From the NCBI GenBank assembly GCA_020248915.1, contig JADCGP010000003.1:248001-312000 (forward strand): a stretch of 64,000 nt of DNA, written 5' to 3'. Below are positions 27,933-37,046 of this stretch, piece after piece. The position numbers were made by a program, and so were the translations under genes. How positions within the stretch are numbered: the first letter of the stretch is position 1; every line of letters starts with the position of its first letter. Under the pieces are notes generated by a model, which was not told where the DNA came from, ran no database searches, and saw only the letters and a program-made list of their open reading frames with translations. Source of the DNA: Rubrivivax sp. Its GTDB lineage: Bacteria > Pseudomonadota > Gammaproteobacteria > Burkholderiales > Burkholderiaceae_C.

Positions 27933-29348
27933 ATGAGCGAAAGCCTCGCCACCGTCGCCTACATCGGCGCGATCATCCTCTTCGTCCTCAGCCTGGGCGG
28001 CCTCTCCAACCCCGAGACGGCGCGCCGCGGCAACCTGCTGGGCATCGTCGGCATGACGATCGCCGTGCTGGCCACCGTGCTCGGCCCGCGGGTCACGGCC
28101 GGCGGCATCCCGTGGATCGTCGGCGCGCTCGTCGTCGGCGGCGCCATCGGCCTGTATGCCGCGAAGAAGGTGCAGATGACGCAGATGCCCGAGCTCGTGG
28201 CGCTGATGCACAGCCTGGTGGGCCTGGCGGCCTGCCTGGTGGGCTTCGCGAGCTACGTGGACACCTCCACCGTGTTCCCGACGCCGGTGGAGAAGACCAT
28301 CCACGAGATCGAGATCTACGTCGGCATCCTGATCGGCGCCGTCACGTTCTCGGGCTCGGTCGTCGCCTTCGGCAAGCTCTCGGGCCGCATCGGCGGCAAG
28401 CCGCTGCTGCTGCCGGCGCGCCACTGGCTCAACCTCGCGGCGCTGCTCGTCGTCGTCTGGTTCGGCCGCCTGTTCCTGCAGGCGCACGACGTCCAGGCCG
28501 GCATGCTGCCGCTGCTGGTGATGACGCTGATCGCGCTGGCCTTCGGCGTGCACATGGTGATGGCCATCGGCGGCGCGGACATGCCGGTGGTCGTCTCGAT
28601 GCTCAACAGCTACTCGGGCTGGGCCGCGGCGGCCACCGGCTTCATGCTCAGCAACGACCTGCTGATCGTGACCGGCGCGCTGGTGGGCAGCTCGGGCGCG
28701 ATCCTGAGCTACATCATGTGCCGGGCGATGAACCGCAACTTCATCAGCGTGATCGCCGGCGGCTTCGGCACCGGCGGCGGCGCGCCCGCGGCCGGCGGCG
28801 GCGCGGCGCAGCCCGCGGGCGAGGTGGCGCCGGTGAGCGCGGCCGAGACGGCCGAGATGCTGCGCGAGGCCAAGAGCGTGATCATCGTGCCCGGCTACGG
28901 CATGGCGGTGGCGCAGGCGCAGCACACGGTGTTCGAGATCACCCGGCTGCTGCGCGACAAGGGCGTGAACGTCCGCTTCGGCATCCACCCGGTGGCCGGC
29001 CGCATGCCCGGCCACATGAACGTGCTGCTCGCCGAGGCCAAGGTGCCCTACGACATCGTGCTCGAGATGGACGAGATCAACGAGGACTTCCCGCAGACGG
29101 ACGTCACGATGGTCATCGGCGCCAACGACATCGTGAACCCGGCCGCGCAGGACGACCCCACCAGCCCCATCGCCGGCATGCCGGTGCTCGAGGTCTGGAA
29201 GGCCCGCACCAGCATCGTCATGAAGCGCAGCATGGCCAGCGGCTACGCCGGCGTGGACAACCCGCTGTTCTACAAGGAGAACAACCGGATGCTGTTCGGC
29301 GACGCGAAGAAGATGCTGGACGAGGTGCTGGCGGCGCTGAGGGCGTAG
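27933..29348 (+). CDS. pntB: NAD(P) transhydrogenase subunit beta
   Basis: PntB is the membrane and NADP(H)-binding partner of PntA. The product has 471 residues. The N-terminal 260 or so residues hold about eight membrane helices. The NADP-binding domain III begins near residue 300 with [20 protein letters not shown], then [20 protein letters not shown] and the late [20 protein letters not shown], all family signatures. A Gly/Ala-rich hinge links the parts. It ends 32 bases before hsdR. Confidence 0.97.
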   Translation: MSESLATVAYIGAIILFVLSLGGLSNPETARRGNLLGIVGMTIAVLATVLGPRVTAGGIPWIVGALVVGGAIGLYAAKKVQMTQMPELVALMHSLVGLAACLVGFASYVDTSTVFPTPVEKTIHEIEIYVGILIGAVTFSGSVVAFGKLSGRIGGKPLLLPARHWLNLAALLVVVWFGRLFLQAHDVQAGMLPLLVMTLIALAFGVHMVMAIGGADMPVVVSMLNSYSGWAAAATGFMLSNDLLIVTGALVGSSGAILSYIMCRAMNRNFISVIAGGFGTGGGAPAAGGGAAQPAGEVAPVSAAETAEMLREAKSVIIVPGYGMAVAQAQHTVFEITRLLRDKGVNVRFGIHPVAGRMPGHMNVLLAEAKVPYDIVLEMDEINEDFPQTDVTMVIGANDIVNPAAQDDPTSPIAGMPVLEVWKARTSIVMKRSMASGYAGVDNPLFYKENNRMLFGDAKKMLDEVLAALRA

Positions 29349-29380
29349 GAGGCGGCGGCGCGCCTGACGGAGCGGCCGCG

Positions 29381-32161
29381 ATGCCCCCCGCCCTGCCCCC
29401 CGCCCCAGAGCAGCAAGCCCGCGCGCGCATCGACGCGCTGCTGCAAGCCGCCGGCTGGGTGCTGCAGGACGCCGCCGACTTCAATCGCAACGCGGCCCCG
29501 GGCGTGGCCGTGCGCGAGTTCCAGCTGCCCGGCGGCCCCTGCGACTACCTGCTGTTCGTGGCCGGCAAGGCCTGCGGCGTGATCGAGGCCAAGAAGGCCG
29601 GCATCACGCTCAGCGGCGTGGCCGAGCAGGCGGCGCGCTACATGCACGCGCTGCCGCCGCACCTGGCGCGCTGGGCCGACACCCTGGTGTTCGACTACGA
29701 GAGCACCGGCGACGAAACCTACTTCCGCGACGCGCGCGACCCCAAGCCCCGCTCGCGCCGCGTGTTCGCCTTCCACCAGCCGGCCACGCTGCTGGCCTGG
29801 CTGCAGGAGCCCGACACGCTGCGCCAAAGGCTTCGCCAGATGCCACCGCTCGCCAAGGCCGGCCTGCGCGACTGCCAGGTCGATGCCATCACCGGGCTCG
29901 AAGCCTCGCTCGCCGACGATCGCCCGCGCTCGCTGATCCAGATGGCCACCGGCGCCGGCAAGACCTTCACCGCCTGCAACTTCAGCTGGCGGCTGCTCAA
30001 GCACGCGAAGGCGCGGCGCATCCTGTTCCTGGTGGACCGCAACAACCTGGGCGACCAGACGCTCAAGGAGTACCAGAACTTCCGCCCGCCCGGTGCCGCC
30101 CACCAATTCGACAAGACCTACATCGTTCAGCACCTGCACGGCCACACCATCGATGCCGATGCCAAGGTGGTGATCACCACCATCCAGCGGCTGTACGCCA
30201 TGCTGCGGGGTGAAGAGCTGGACGAAGCGGCCGAGGAAGCCAGCGCTTTCGAGACCTGGAGCGGCGGCAGCGATGACGGCGACCTGCGCCCCGTGGCCTA
30301 CAACCCGGCCATCCCCATCGAGCACTTCGACCTCATCGTCACCGACGAGTGCCACCGCAGCATCTACGGCCTGTGGCGGCAGGTGCTGGAGTACTTCGAC
30401 GCCCACCTCATCGGCCTGACGGCCACGCCCTCGGCGCACACCCTGGCCTTCTTCCAGCGCAACCTGGTGGCCGAGTACCCGTACGAGCAGAGCGTGGTCG
30501 ACGGCGTGAACGTGGGCTTCGAGGTCTACCGCATCCGCACCCAGGTGGGCGAGCAGGGCGGCACGGTGGAGGCCGGCTACCACGTGCCCGTGCGCGACCG
30601 CCGCACCCGCGCGCTGCGCTACCGGCAGCTCGACGCCGACCTGCCCTTTGCCAAGACCGAGCTCGACCGCAGCGTGACGGTGCCCGACCAGATCCGCCTC
30701 GTGCTGAGCACCTACAAGGCCAAGCTGTTCACCGAGCTCTTTCCCGGGCGCAGCGGCCAGTGGGTGCCCAAGACGCTCATCTTCGCCAAGGACGACCACC
30801 ACGCCGAAGAGATCGTCAAGGCCTGCTGGGAGGTCTTCGGCCAGGGCAACGAGTTCGCCAAGAAGATCACCTACCAGACGAGCGAGAAGCCCAAGGAACT
30901 CATCAAGGCCTTCCGCGTGGACCCGTTCCCGCGCATCGCCGTGACGGTGGACATGATCGCCACCGGCACCGACATCAAGCCGGTGGAGTGCCTGATCTTC
31001 CTGCGCGACGTGAAGAGCGCGAGCTACTTCGAGCAGATGAAGGGCCGCGGCGTGCGCACGGTGGCCGACGCCACGCTGCAGCAGGTGACACCCGACGCGC
31101 AGACCAAGACGCGCTTCGTGCTGATCGACGCCGTGGGCGTGACCGAAGGCGGCGAGAAGACCCTGTCGCAGCCGCTGGAGCGCAAGCGCACGGTGCCCTT
31201 CGACAAGCTGATGGAGCAGGTGGCGCAGGGCCGACGCGACGAGAACGCGATCTCGTCGCTGGCCGCGCGGCTGGCGGCGCTGGACCGGCAGCTGGATGCG
31301 GACGACCGGCAGCGCATCGAGGCGGCTTCCGGAGGCCTCGGGCTCAAGGCGCTGGCGCGGCAACTGCTGGACGCCATCACGCCCGAGGTGGTGGACGCCG
31401 CGCTCATCCAGCGCCACGGCAGCGCCGAAGCCGCGAGCGCCGAGCAGGTGCAGGCCGTGGAAGCCCAACTGCGCGACAGCGCCTGCGCGCCGCTGGACCG
31501 GGCCGAGCTGCGCCAGGTGATCCAGGCCGTGAAGGACAAGGCCGACATCGTGATAGCCGAAGGCACGCCCGACGTGCTGCTGGCGGCGGGCTATGACATG
31601 GCGCAGGCTACGGCCCGCACGACCAGCTTTCGAGAGTTCATCGAGACGCACAAGAACGAGCTGCTGGCGCTGCAGATCCTGTACAGCCAGCCCTACCCGA
31701 GGCGGCGGCTCACCTACGCCAGCCTGCGCGAACTGGCCATGAAACTCGCCGACCCGCCGCAGCACCTGACGGCGGCCGACGTGTGGCAGGCCTACAAGCG
31801 GCTGAATGCGGCACTCGTCCGCGGCGCGCCCAGCGACAAGCTGCTGACGGACCTGATCAGCCTGGTGCGCTTTGCCACCGGGCAGATGGACGTGCTGGAG
31901 CCGCACACGGCGCGCGTGGAGCAGCGCTTCAACCTGTGGATCGGCCGGCAGATCAAGGCGGGGCAGGTGTTTTCGGACGAGCAGATGGCCTGGCTCAAGG
32001 CCATCAAGGACTACCTGGCCGCGAACGTGGAGATCGCGCCGGCCGACCTGATGCGCGATGAACCCTTCGCCGGCTGGGGCGGGGTGGTGGCGGCGCGGAA
32101 GGTGTTTGGGAATGGGTTGAACGGGATGTTGGATGAGTTGACTGAGGTGTTGGTGGCATGA
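29381..32161 (+). CDS. hsdR: type I restriction endonuclease subunit R
   Basis: HsdR translocates and cuts DNA for the HsdRMS complex. The product has 926 residues. A PD-(D/E)XK nuclease motif is at the N-terminus: CDYLLF with D near residue 54, then GVIEAKKAG with E69 and K71. The SF2 helicase follows with ATGAGKTFTA near 189-198, TDECHRSIYG near 321-330, LTATPSAHT and the late QMKGRGVRT. A C-terminal helical part binds the methylase core. The ATG at 29381 was chosen because the longer frame upstream overlaps pntB. The stop overlaps the hsdS start by four bases. Confidence 0.95.
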   Translation: MPPALPPAPEQQARARIDALLQAAGWVLQDAADFNRNAAPGVAVREFQLPGGPCDYLLFVAGKACGVIEAKKAGITLSGVAEQAARYMHALPPHLARWADTLVFDYESTGDETYFRDARDPKPRSRRVFAFHQPATLLAWLQEPDTLRQRLRQMPPLAKAGLRDCQVDAITGLEASLADDRPRSLIQMATGAGKTFTACNFSWRLLKHAKARRILFLVDRNNLGDQTLKEYQNFRPPGAAHQFDKTYIVQHLHGHTIDADAKVVITTIQRLYAMLRGEELDEAAEEASAFETWSGGSDDGDLRPVAYNPAIPIEHFDLIVTDECHRSIYGLWRQVLEYFDAHLIGLTATPSAHTLAFFQRNLVAEYPYEQSVVDGVNVGFEVYRIRTQVGEQGGTVEAGYHVPVRDRRTRALRYRQLDADLPFAKTELDRSVTVPDQIRLVLSTYKAKLFTELFPGRSGQWVPKTLIFAKDDHHAEEIVKACWEVFGQGNEFAKKITYQTSEKPKELIKAFRVDPFPRIAVTVDMIATGTDIKPVECLIFLRDVKSASYFEQMKGRGVRTVADATLQQVTPDAQTKTRFVLIDAVGVTEGGEKTLSQPLERKRTVPFDKLMEQVAQGRRDENAISSLAARLAALDRQLDADDRQRIEAASGGLGLKALARQLLDAITPEVVDAALIQRHGSAEAASAEQVQAVEAQLRDSACAPLDRAELRQVIQAVKDKADIVIAEGTPDVLLAAGYDMAQATARTTSFREFIETHKNELLALQILYSQPYPRRRLTYASLRELAMKLADPPQHLTAADVWQAYKRLNAALVRGAPSDKLLTDLISLVRFATGQMDVLEPHTARVEQRFNLWIGRQIKAGQVFSDEQMAWLKAIKDYLAANVEIAPADLMRDEPFAGWGGVVAARKVFGNGLNGMLDELTEVLVA

Positions 32162-33633
32162 CGGGCGGATTGCCGGCGGGCTGGGCAGAGGTCGCGCTCT
32201 CTGACGTATGCCGACCGGTGTCGCAGCGGGGCCCCTCCGTTGCTGAGACCGAGTTCAGGTACATCGACCTGGGTGCCATCGACAACAAGACCAAGCGCGT
32301 GGTCAATCCGTCTTCGTTGGCGACGGCTGCGGCGCCGTCCCGGGCAAAGCAAGTAGTAGCTGCCGGCGATGTCTTGTTTTCGACGGTTCGCGTCTACCTC
32401 GAAAACATTGCGTTAATCCCCAGGGAGTTGGACAGCGCCATTGCGTCGACGGCGTTCACCGTGCTGCGGCCTACCCCGGCTGTCGAGCCTGGCTATCTCT
32501 ACCGTTGGGTCACCTCGAAGCCGTTCATCCAGGCGGTGAACGCCCTGCAGCGTGGCAATAGCCCGCCGTCGGTACAGGACGGCGACGTTAGGAGTCAGCG
32601 GCTGCCACTGCCTCCTCTGCGAGAGCAGCAACGCATCGTCTCCCGCATCGAAGAACTCTTCAGCGAGATCGACGAAGGCGAGCGCGCGCTGGAGCACGTG
32701 GGCCGGCTGGTGGAGCGCTACCGCCAGTCCGTCCTCAAGGCCGCGGTGACGGGGGAGTTGACCGCCAAAGCCCGTCTGGCCGGAGAGTTCGAAGGTGAGA
32801 GTGGCGCAGACGTCTTGGAGCGGGCTCTCATTCGCCGCGCTCACTTGGTGGCACATCAGCTGAGCCGTGGCGCGCCTGTCGAGCCCGATGTCACCGGTGT
32901 GCCAGCACTGCCGGCCGGTTGGGTGTGGGCATCGGTCGACCAGCTGTGCGGGCAGTTCGGAAACGGCCTGTCGCGCAAGCCGGCGCATGAACCTCCGGGC
33001 ACACCGATCCTTCGCATCTCGGCGGTGCGCCCGCTCGCGGTGGATGCTTGGGACGTGCGGTACTACACGGAAGAAGAAGGGGAGCGACTCGACGGCTACT
33101 TCGTGGAGAACGGTGATCTGCTCTTCACCCGCTACAACGGTTCGCGCGAGCTGGTGGGTGTGTCGGGTGTGTACCGCGGCAACTCGCCCGTGCTTCATCC
33201 CGACAAGCTCATCAAGGCGCGCGTGATCTCGAGCGGACTGGTGCTTCCCGACTATCTGGAAATCGCACTCAACGCAGGCGAGAGCTGGAAGTTCCTGACC
33301 TCTTGCGTCAAGACCAGTGCTGGCCAGCATGGCATCGCAGGGGCGGACATCAAGCGGGCTCCAGTGCCTTTGCCGCCCTTCAACGAGCAGCGAGAGATCG
33401 TTGCTTTGTGGCGGCAGTTCGAGTCGCAGGTCGGTGCGCTGAAGTCGTCTGTTCCGACCGAGGCCCGGCGAGGACAGGCCCTCCGCCAATCCATCCTCAA
33501 AGCCGCCTTCTCCGGCCAACTCGTCCCCCAGGACCCCCGCGACGAACCCGCCTCGGCCCTGCTCGCCCGTCTGGCCGCGCAGCCGGCCGATGCGCCCGCC
33601 CCCAAGCGCCGTGGCCGCAAGGTGCCTGCATGA
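32158..33633 (+). CDS. hsdS: type I restriction-modification specificity subunit S
   Basis: HsdS reads the split target of the type I enzyme. The product has 491 residues. Two target-recognition domains (about 1-160 and 235-410) are followed by the usual central and terminal helices: LPLPPLREQQRIVSRIEELF near 150-169 and PLPPFNEQREIVALWRQFES in the second half. Base composition is less GC-rich than hsdR, as is common for recombining specificity genes. It overlaps hsdR and the next gene by four bases each (ATGA), so translation is coupled. Confidence 0.94.
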   Translation: MTGGLPAGWAEVALSDVCRPVSQRGPSVAETEFRYIDLGAIDNKTKRVVNPSSLATAAAPSRAKQVVAAGDVLFSTVRVYLENIALIPRELDSAIASTAFTVLRPTPAVEPGYLYRWVTSKPFIQAVNALQRGNSPPSVQDGDVRSQRLPLPPLREQQRIVSRIEELFSEIDEGERALEHVGRLVERYRQSVLKAAVTGELTAKARLAGEFEGESGADVLERALIRRAHLVAHQLSRGAPVEPDVTGVPALPAGWVWASVDQLCGQFGNGLSRKPAHEPPGTPILRISAVRPLAVDAWDVRYYTEEEGERLDGYFVENGDLLFTRYNGSRELVGVSGVYRGNSPVLHPDKLIKARVISSGLVLPDYLEIALNAGESWKFLTSCVKTSAGQHGIAGADIKRAPVPLPPFNEQREIVALWRQFESQVGALKSSVPTEARRGQALRQSILKAAFSGQLVPQDPRDEPASALLARLAAQPADAPAPKRRGRKVPA

Positions 33634-35162
33634 ACCCGTCGATCGTCCGCGAAGACGCCGCCGCCGCCCTGATCGCCCAGTGGCTGCCGGCCGACGAGAC
33701 GCGGCGGCTGGAGTTCAAGCGCGTCAGCGGCAAGATGGTCGGCAAGGCGCTGGAGACGGTCTGTGCCTTTGCCAATGCCGATGGCGGCGTGCTGGTGCTG
33801 GGCGTGGCCGATCTCAAGGAGCACAAGGGCTCTGCACGCCTGTTCGGCGTGGAGGAGAACCTTGAAGCGGTGGACGAGCTGCTGCGCAAGCTGCGCACCG
33901 AGTTCCAGCCGCCGCTCAACGGGCTGCTGCTGCTGCGTCTGCCCGTGGCGCTGCACAACGGGTCAGCCGCGGGTCAGCGCGGGCACCTGCTCGCGGTGAA
34001 GGTGCCGCGCAGTGCGCAAGTGCACTCGCTGGTGGCGGGCGGCACTTACACGCGGCTGGAGCGCGGCAACCGCGAGCTTTCGGCCGAGCAGATCACCGAA
34101 CTCAGCTATCGCCGCGGCACGCGCAGCGCGGCCGCCGAGCCGGTGCCGGTGGCACTGGAACGCCTGAAAACCCAGGCCTGGCAGCGCTTCCTGCAGCGTC
34201 GCGGGCCGCTGTCGGGCAGCCATGCGGAGCAGCTGCTCAACCTGGGCCTGGCGGTGGAGGTGGATGGCCGGGTGCAGCCGTTGCGCGCCGCGGTCCTGCT
34301 GTTTGCGGACGAGCCGGGCAGCCTGCTCGCGTCGCACGGCACACGGGCCGACCTGCGGGTGTTCGTGTACGACGGCAAGGTGGCGGTGCCGGGCGCGGAC
34401 CCCAACTTCCGCAAGGAGCCCAAGACCATCCGCGGCCCGCTGATCGACCTGATCGACCGTGCGGTAGGCGTGGTGATGGACGAGCTTTCGCAGGGCGTCA
34501 CGCACTCGGGCAGCGGCTTCAAGGCGCGCCACGTGTACCCCGAGCGCGTGGTCAAGGAGGCCATCGTCAATGCCGTGGTGCACCGCGACTACCGGCTCAA
34601 CCGCGACATCTTCGTGCGCATCTTCGACGACCACCTCGAGATCGAGAGCCCGGGCCTGCTGCCCAAGGGCATCACGCCGGCGACCATCCGGCACGCGGGC
34701 TCCAAGGCCCGCAATGACCTCATCGCCGCAACCTTGCGCGACTTCCCCACGCCGCCCAACCTGGATGCAGGCGAGGGCGTGAAGATGATGTTTGCCGAGA
34801 TGGACCGGGCCCGGCTCTATCCGCCGCAGTACCGCGAGAACCCGGACGCGGCAGTGGAGAGCCTGACGGTGGTGCTCTTGAACCACGAGCGACCCACGGC
34901 CTGGGATCAGGTGAGCGACTGGCTCGACCGGCACGGCACCATCGCCAATGCCGACGTGGTCCGCATCGCCGGGGTGGACACGCTCAGGGCTTCCAAGATG
35001 CTGGCCGGCTGGCGCGAGCAAGGCTTGCTGGTGCAACTGCCGGGCCGCGCCAAGCGCAACATGGCTTACGCCAAGCCGCAGGCGCCCGAGCTTGCCGATC
35101 CGGGCGGTTTGTTTTCCGGGGCCCCGGAAAACAAACCGGTCGAAACCAAAAAATCCATATGA
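33630..35162 (+). CDS. AlbA_2/Schlafen-domain ATP-binding protein in the hsd operon
   Basis: The product has 510 residues. An AlbA_2 (Schlafen-like) domain is at about 15-150 (TRRLEFKRVSGKMVGKALET, FANADGGVLVLGVADLKE). A RecG-like/HATPase_c_4 ATP-binding part lies at about 295-400 (VKEAIVNAVVHRDYRLNRDI, EIESPGLLPKGITPATIRH), then a winged-helix end. Such proteins often accompany type I systems; their role there is not settled. The start overlaps hsdS by four bases. The last 20 or so codons are supplied by a repeat element with a perfect 34-bp palindrome, so the present C-terminus (SGAPENKPVETKKSI) may not be ancestral. Confidence 0.87.
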   Translation: MNPSIVREDAAAALIAQWLPADETRRLEFKRVSGKMVGKALETVCAFANADGGVLVLGVADLKEHKGSARLFGVEENLEAVDELLRKLRTEFQPPLNGLLLLRLPVALHNGSAAGQRGHLLAVKVPRSAQVHSLVAGGTYTRLERGNRELSAEQITELSYRRGTRSAAAEPVPVALERLKTQAWQRFLQRRGPLSGSHAEQLLNLGLAVEVDGRVQPLRAAVLLFADEPGSLLASHGTRADLRVFVYDGKVAVPGADPNFRKEPKTIRGPLIDLIDRAVGVVMDELSQGVTHSGSGFKARHVYPERVVKEAIVNAVVHRDYRLNRDIFVRIFDDHLEIESPGLLPKGITPATIRHAGSKARNDLIAATLRDFPTPPNLDAGEGVKMMFAEMDRARLYPPQYRENPDAAVESLTVVLLNHERPTAWDQVSDWLDRHGTIANADVVRIAGVDTLRASKMLAGWREQGLLVQLPGRAKRNMAYAKPQAPELADPGGLFSGAPENKPVETKKSI

Positions 35163-35415
35163 ATCAATAACTTGTGGCGCCCGTTGTTTTCTTTGCCGGG
35201 GCGCCGGAGGGGCGCGCAGCCCGGCGATCGGCGGACATCCCGACACGCTGTCGGGTTGTCCCGGCATCGGACGGCCCAGGCCGCCGCCTGCGGCGGCTGG
35301 CGGGCCGCGCCGGTTCGCCGCGCGCCGCGTTGTTTGCTGACGGCCTTGGAGAACAAACCGGCGCCGGGCAAGGAAGCCCTGTCGAATCAACGAGTTACGG
35401 CGCCGGTTGTTTTCC
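35105..35415. repeat. palindromic repeat element between the AlbA-type gene and hsdM
   Basis: A perfect 34-bp palindrome lies at 35105-35138 (arms CGGTTTGTTTTCCGGGG and its reverse complement). Two degenerate copies of a unit of about 65 bases are found, at about 35129-35192 and 35350-35412. Both run from (G)AACAAACCGG through GAATCAA to GTTGTTTTC. The space between them is GC-rich with further hairpins. It carries the stop codon and last codons of the AlbA gene and ends 30 bases before hsdM. No transposase is present. The nature of the element is unknown to me. Confidence 0.65.
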
Positions 35416-35445
35416 GGCCCGCGGCCGAGGACCCCGACCCAACCC

Positions 35446-36933
35446 ATGAGCACCGACCACACCGCCCTCGTCAGCAAGGTCTGGAACTACGCCCACGTGC
35501 TGCGCGACCAGGGCATCGGCTACGGCGACTACGTCGAGCAGATCACCTTCCTGCTGTTCCTCAAGATGGACCAGGAGCGCACCGAGCTGCTGGGCGAACC
35601 CAGCGGCATTCCCGAGCCCTGGCGCTGGGCGCGGCTGGCGCCGCTGGCCGGCGACGAGCTGGAGATCCAGTACCGCCACACGCTGGAGGCGCTGGCCCGC
35701 GAGGGCGGCCTCATCGGCACCATCTTCCGCGGCGCGCAGAACAAGCTCACCGACCCGGCGAAGCTCAAGCGCGTGGTCTCGCTGATCGACGCCGAAACCT
35801 GGATCGGCATCGGCGTGGACGTGAAGGGCGCCATCTACGAGGGCCTGCTCGAACGCAACGCGGCCGAGGTGAAGAGCGGCGCCGGCCAGTACTTCACGCC
35901 GCGCCCGCTGATCCAGGCCATGGTGACGGTGCTGGCGCCGCGCATCGGCGAGACGGTGCACGACCCGGCCTGCGGCACCGGCGGCTTCCTGCTCTCGACC
36001 TACGAGTACATGAAGGACCACGGCGGCGCGGCGGCGCGCGACCGCACCGCGCAGCGCCGCCTGCGCGAGGCCACGTTCAGCGGCGTGGACATCGTCGACG
36101 AGGTGGTGCGCCTGGCGGCGATGAACCTGTACCTGCACGGCATCGCCGCCGAGGGTACGGGCGCCAGCCCCATCCGCGCCGGCGACGCGCTGGCCGTCGA
36201 GCCCAGCGACAGCTTCGACGTGATCCTCACCAACCCGCCCTTCGGCAAGAAGAGCAGCTACCGCGTGGTGGGCGAAGACGGCGAGATGGACTCCGAGCGC
36301 GAGGACTACGAGCGCAGCGACTTCAAGTTCACCACCGGCAACAAGCAGCTGAACTTCATGCAGCACATCATGACGGTGATGGCCGCCAGCGGCCGCGCCG
36401 GCGTGGTGCTGCCCGACAACGTGCTGTTCGAGGCCGGCAGCGCCGGCGAAGGCATCCGCCGCCGGCTGCTGGAGCAGTTCGACTTCCACACGCTCCTGCG
36501 CCTGCCCACCGGCATCTTCTACAAGCCGGGCGTGAAGGCCAACGTGCTGTTCTTCGACAAGCGGCCGCCGCGCGCCGATCGCCGGCCCAACACGCAGGCG
36601 CTGTGGATCTACGACCTGCGCACCAACTGCCACTTCACGCTGAAGAAGAACCCGCTGGCCACCGCCGACCTGCAGGACTTCGTGGCCCGCTACTGCACGG
36701 GTGCGCGCGATCAACGGCAGGAAAGCGAGCGCTTCAAGCGCTTTGCGGTGGAAGACCTGCTCGCCCGCGACAAGCTCAACCTCGACATCTTCTGGCTCAA
36801 GGACGAGAGCCTGGACGACGTGGACAGCCTGCCCGCGCCTGACGTGATCGCGGCAGAGATTGTCGAGAACCTGCAGGCGGCGCTGGAGGCGTTCCAGACC
36901 GTGGCCGACGAACTGGTCGCGCGCCCAGGTTGA
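35446..36933 (+). CDS. hsdM: type I restriction-modification methylase subunit M
   Basis: HsdM is the adenine-N6 methyltransferase of the type I complex. The product has 495 residues. The N-terminal helical domain starts LVSKVWNYAHVLRDQGIGYG and has FLLFLKMDQER. The catalytic domain has AGQYFTPRPLIQAMV, the AdoMet loop HDPACGTGGFLLSTYEY near 178-194, and the NPPFG motif near 262-266. The ATG at 35446 matches the family start. Its place last, after hsdR, hsdS and the AlbA gene and behind a repeat element of about 300 bases, is unusual for hsd loci. Confidence 0.95.
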   Translation: MSTDHTALVSKVWNYAHVLRDQGIGYGDYVEQITFLLFLKMDQERTELLGEPSGIPEPWRWARLAPLAGDELEIQYRHTLEALAREGGLIGTIFRGAQNKLTDPAKLKRVVSLIDAETWIGIGVDVKGAIYEGLLERNAAEVKSGAGQYFTPRPLIQAMVTVLAPRIGETVHDPACGTGGFLLSTYEYMKDHGGAAARDRTAQRRLREATFSGVDIVDEVVRLAAMNLYLHGIAAEGTGASPIRAGDALAVEPSDSFDVILTNPPFGKKSSYRVVGEDGEMDSEREDYERSDFKFTTGNKQLNFMQHIMTVMAASGRAGVVLPDNVLFEAGSAGEGIRRRLLEQFDFHTLLRLPTGIFYKPGVKANVLFFDKRPPRADRRPNTQALWIYDLRTNCHFTLKKNPLATADLQDFVARYCTGARDQRQESERFKRFAVEDLLARDKLNLDIFWLKDESLDDVDSLPAPDVIAAEIVENLQAALEAFQTVADELVARPG

Positions 36934-37046
36934 GACGGACAGGCGCCGCTGCCGCCTCTTGGGTCTCGGGCGCCAGCAGCCAGCGCAGCGAGAATGCCGA
37001 CCGTCGCACCCAAGCCGGGCCGATCGAGCCCGGCGCCCGTCCGCCC

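Noticed and set aside
35105..35138. The 34-bp palindrome as a simple terminator for the AlbA gene
   Set aside because: It lies upstream of the stop codon and is coding, and related units recur about 220 bases further on, so an inserted element fits better.
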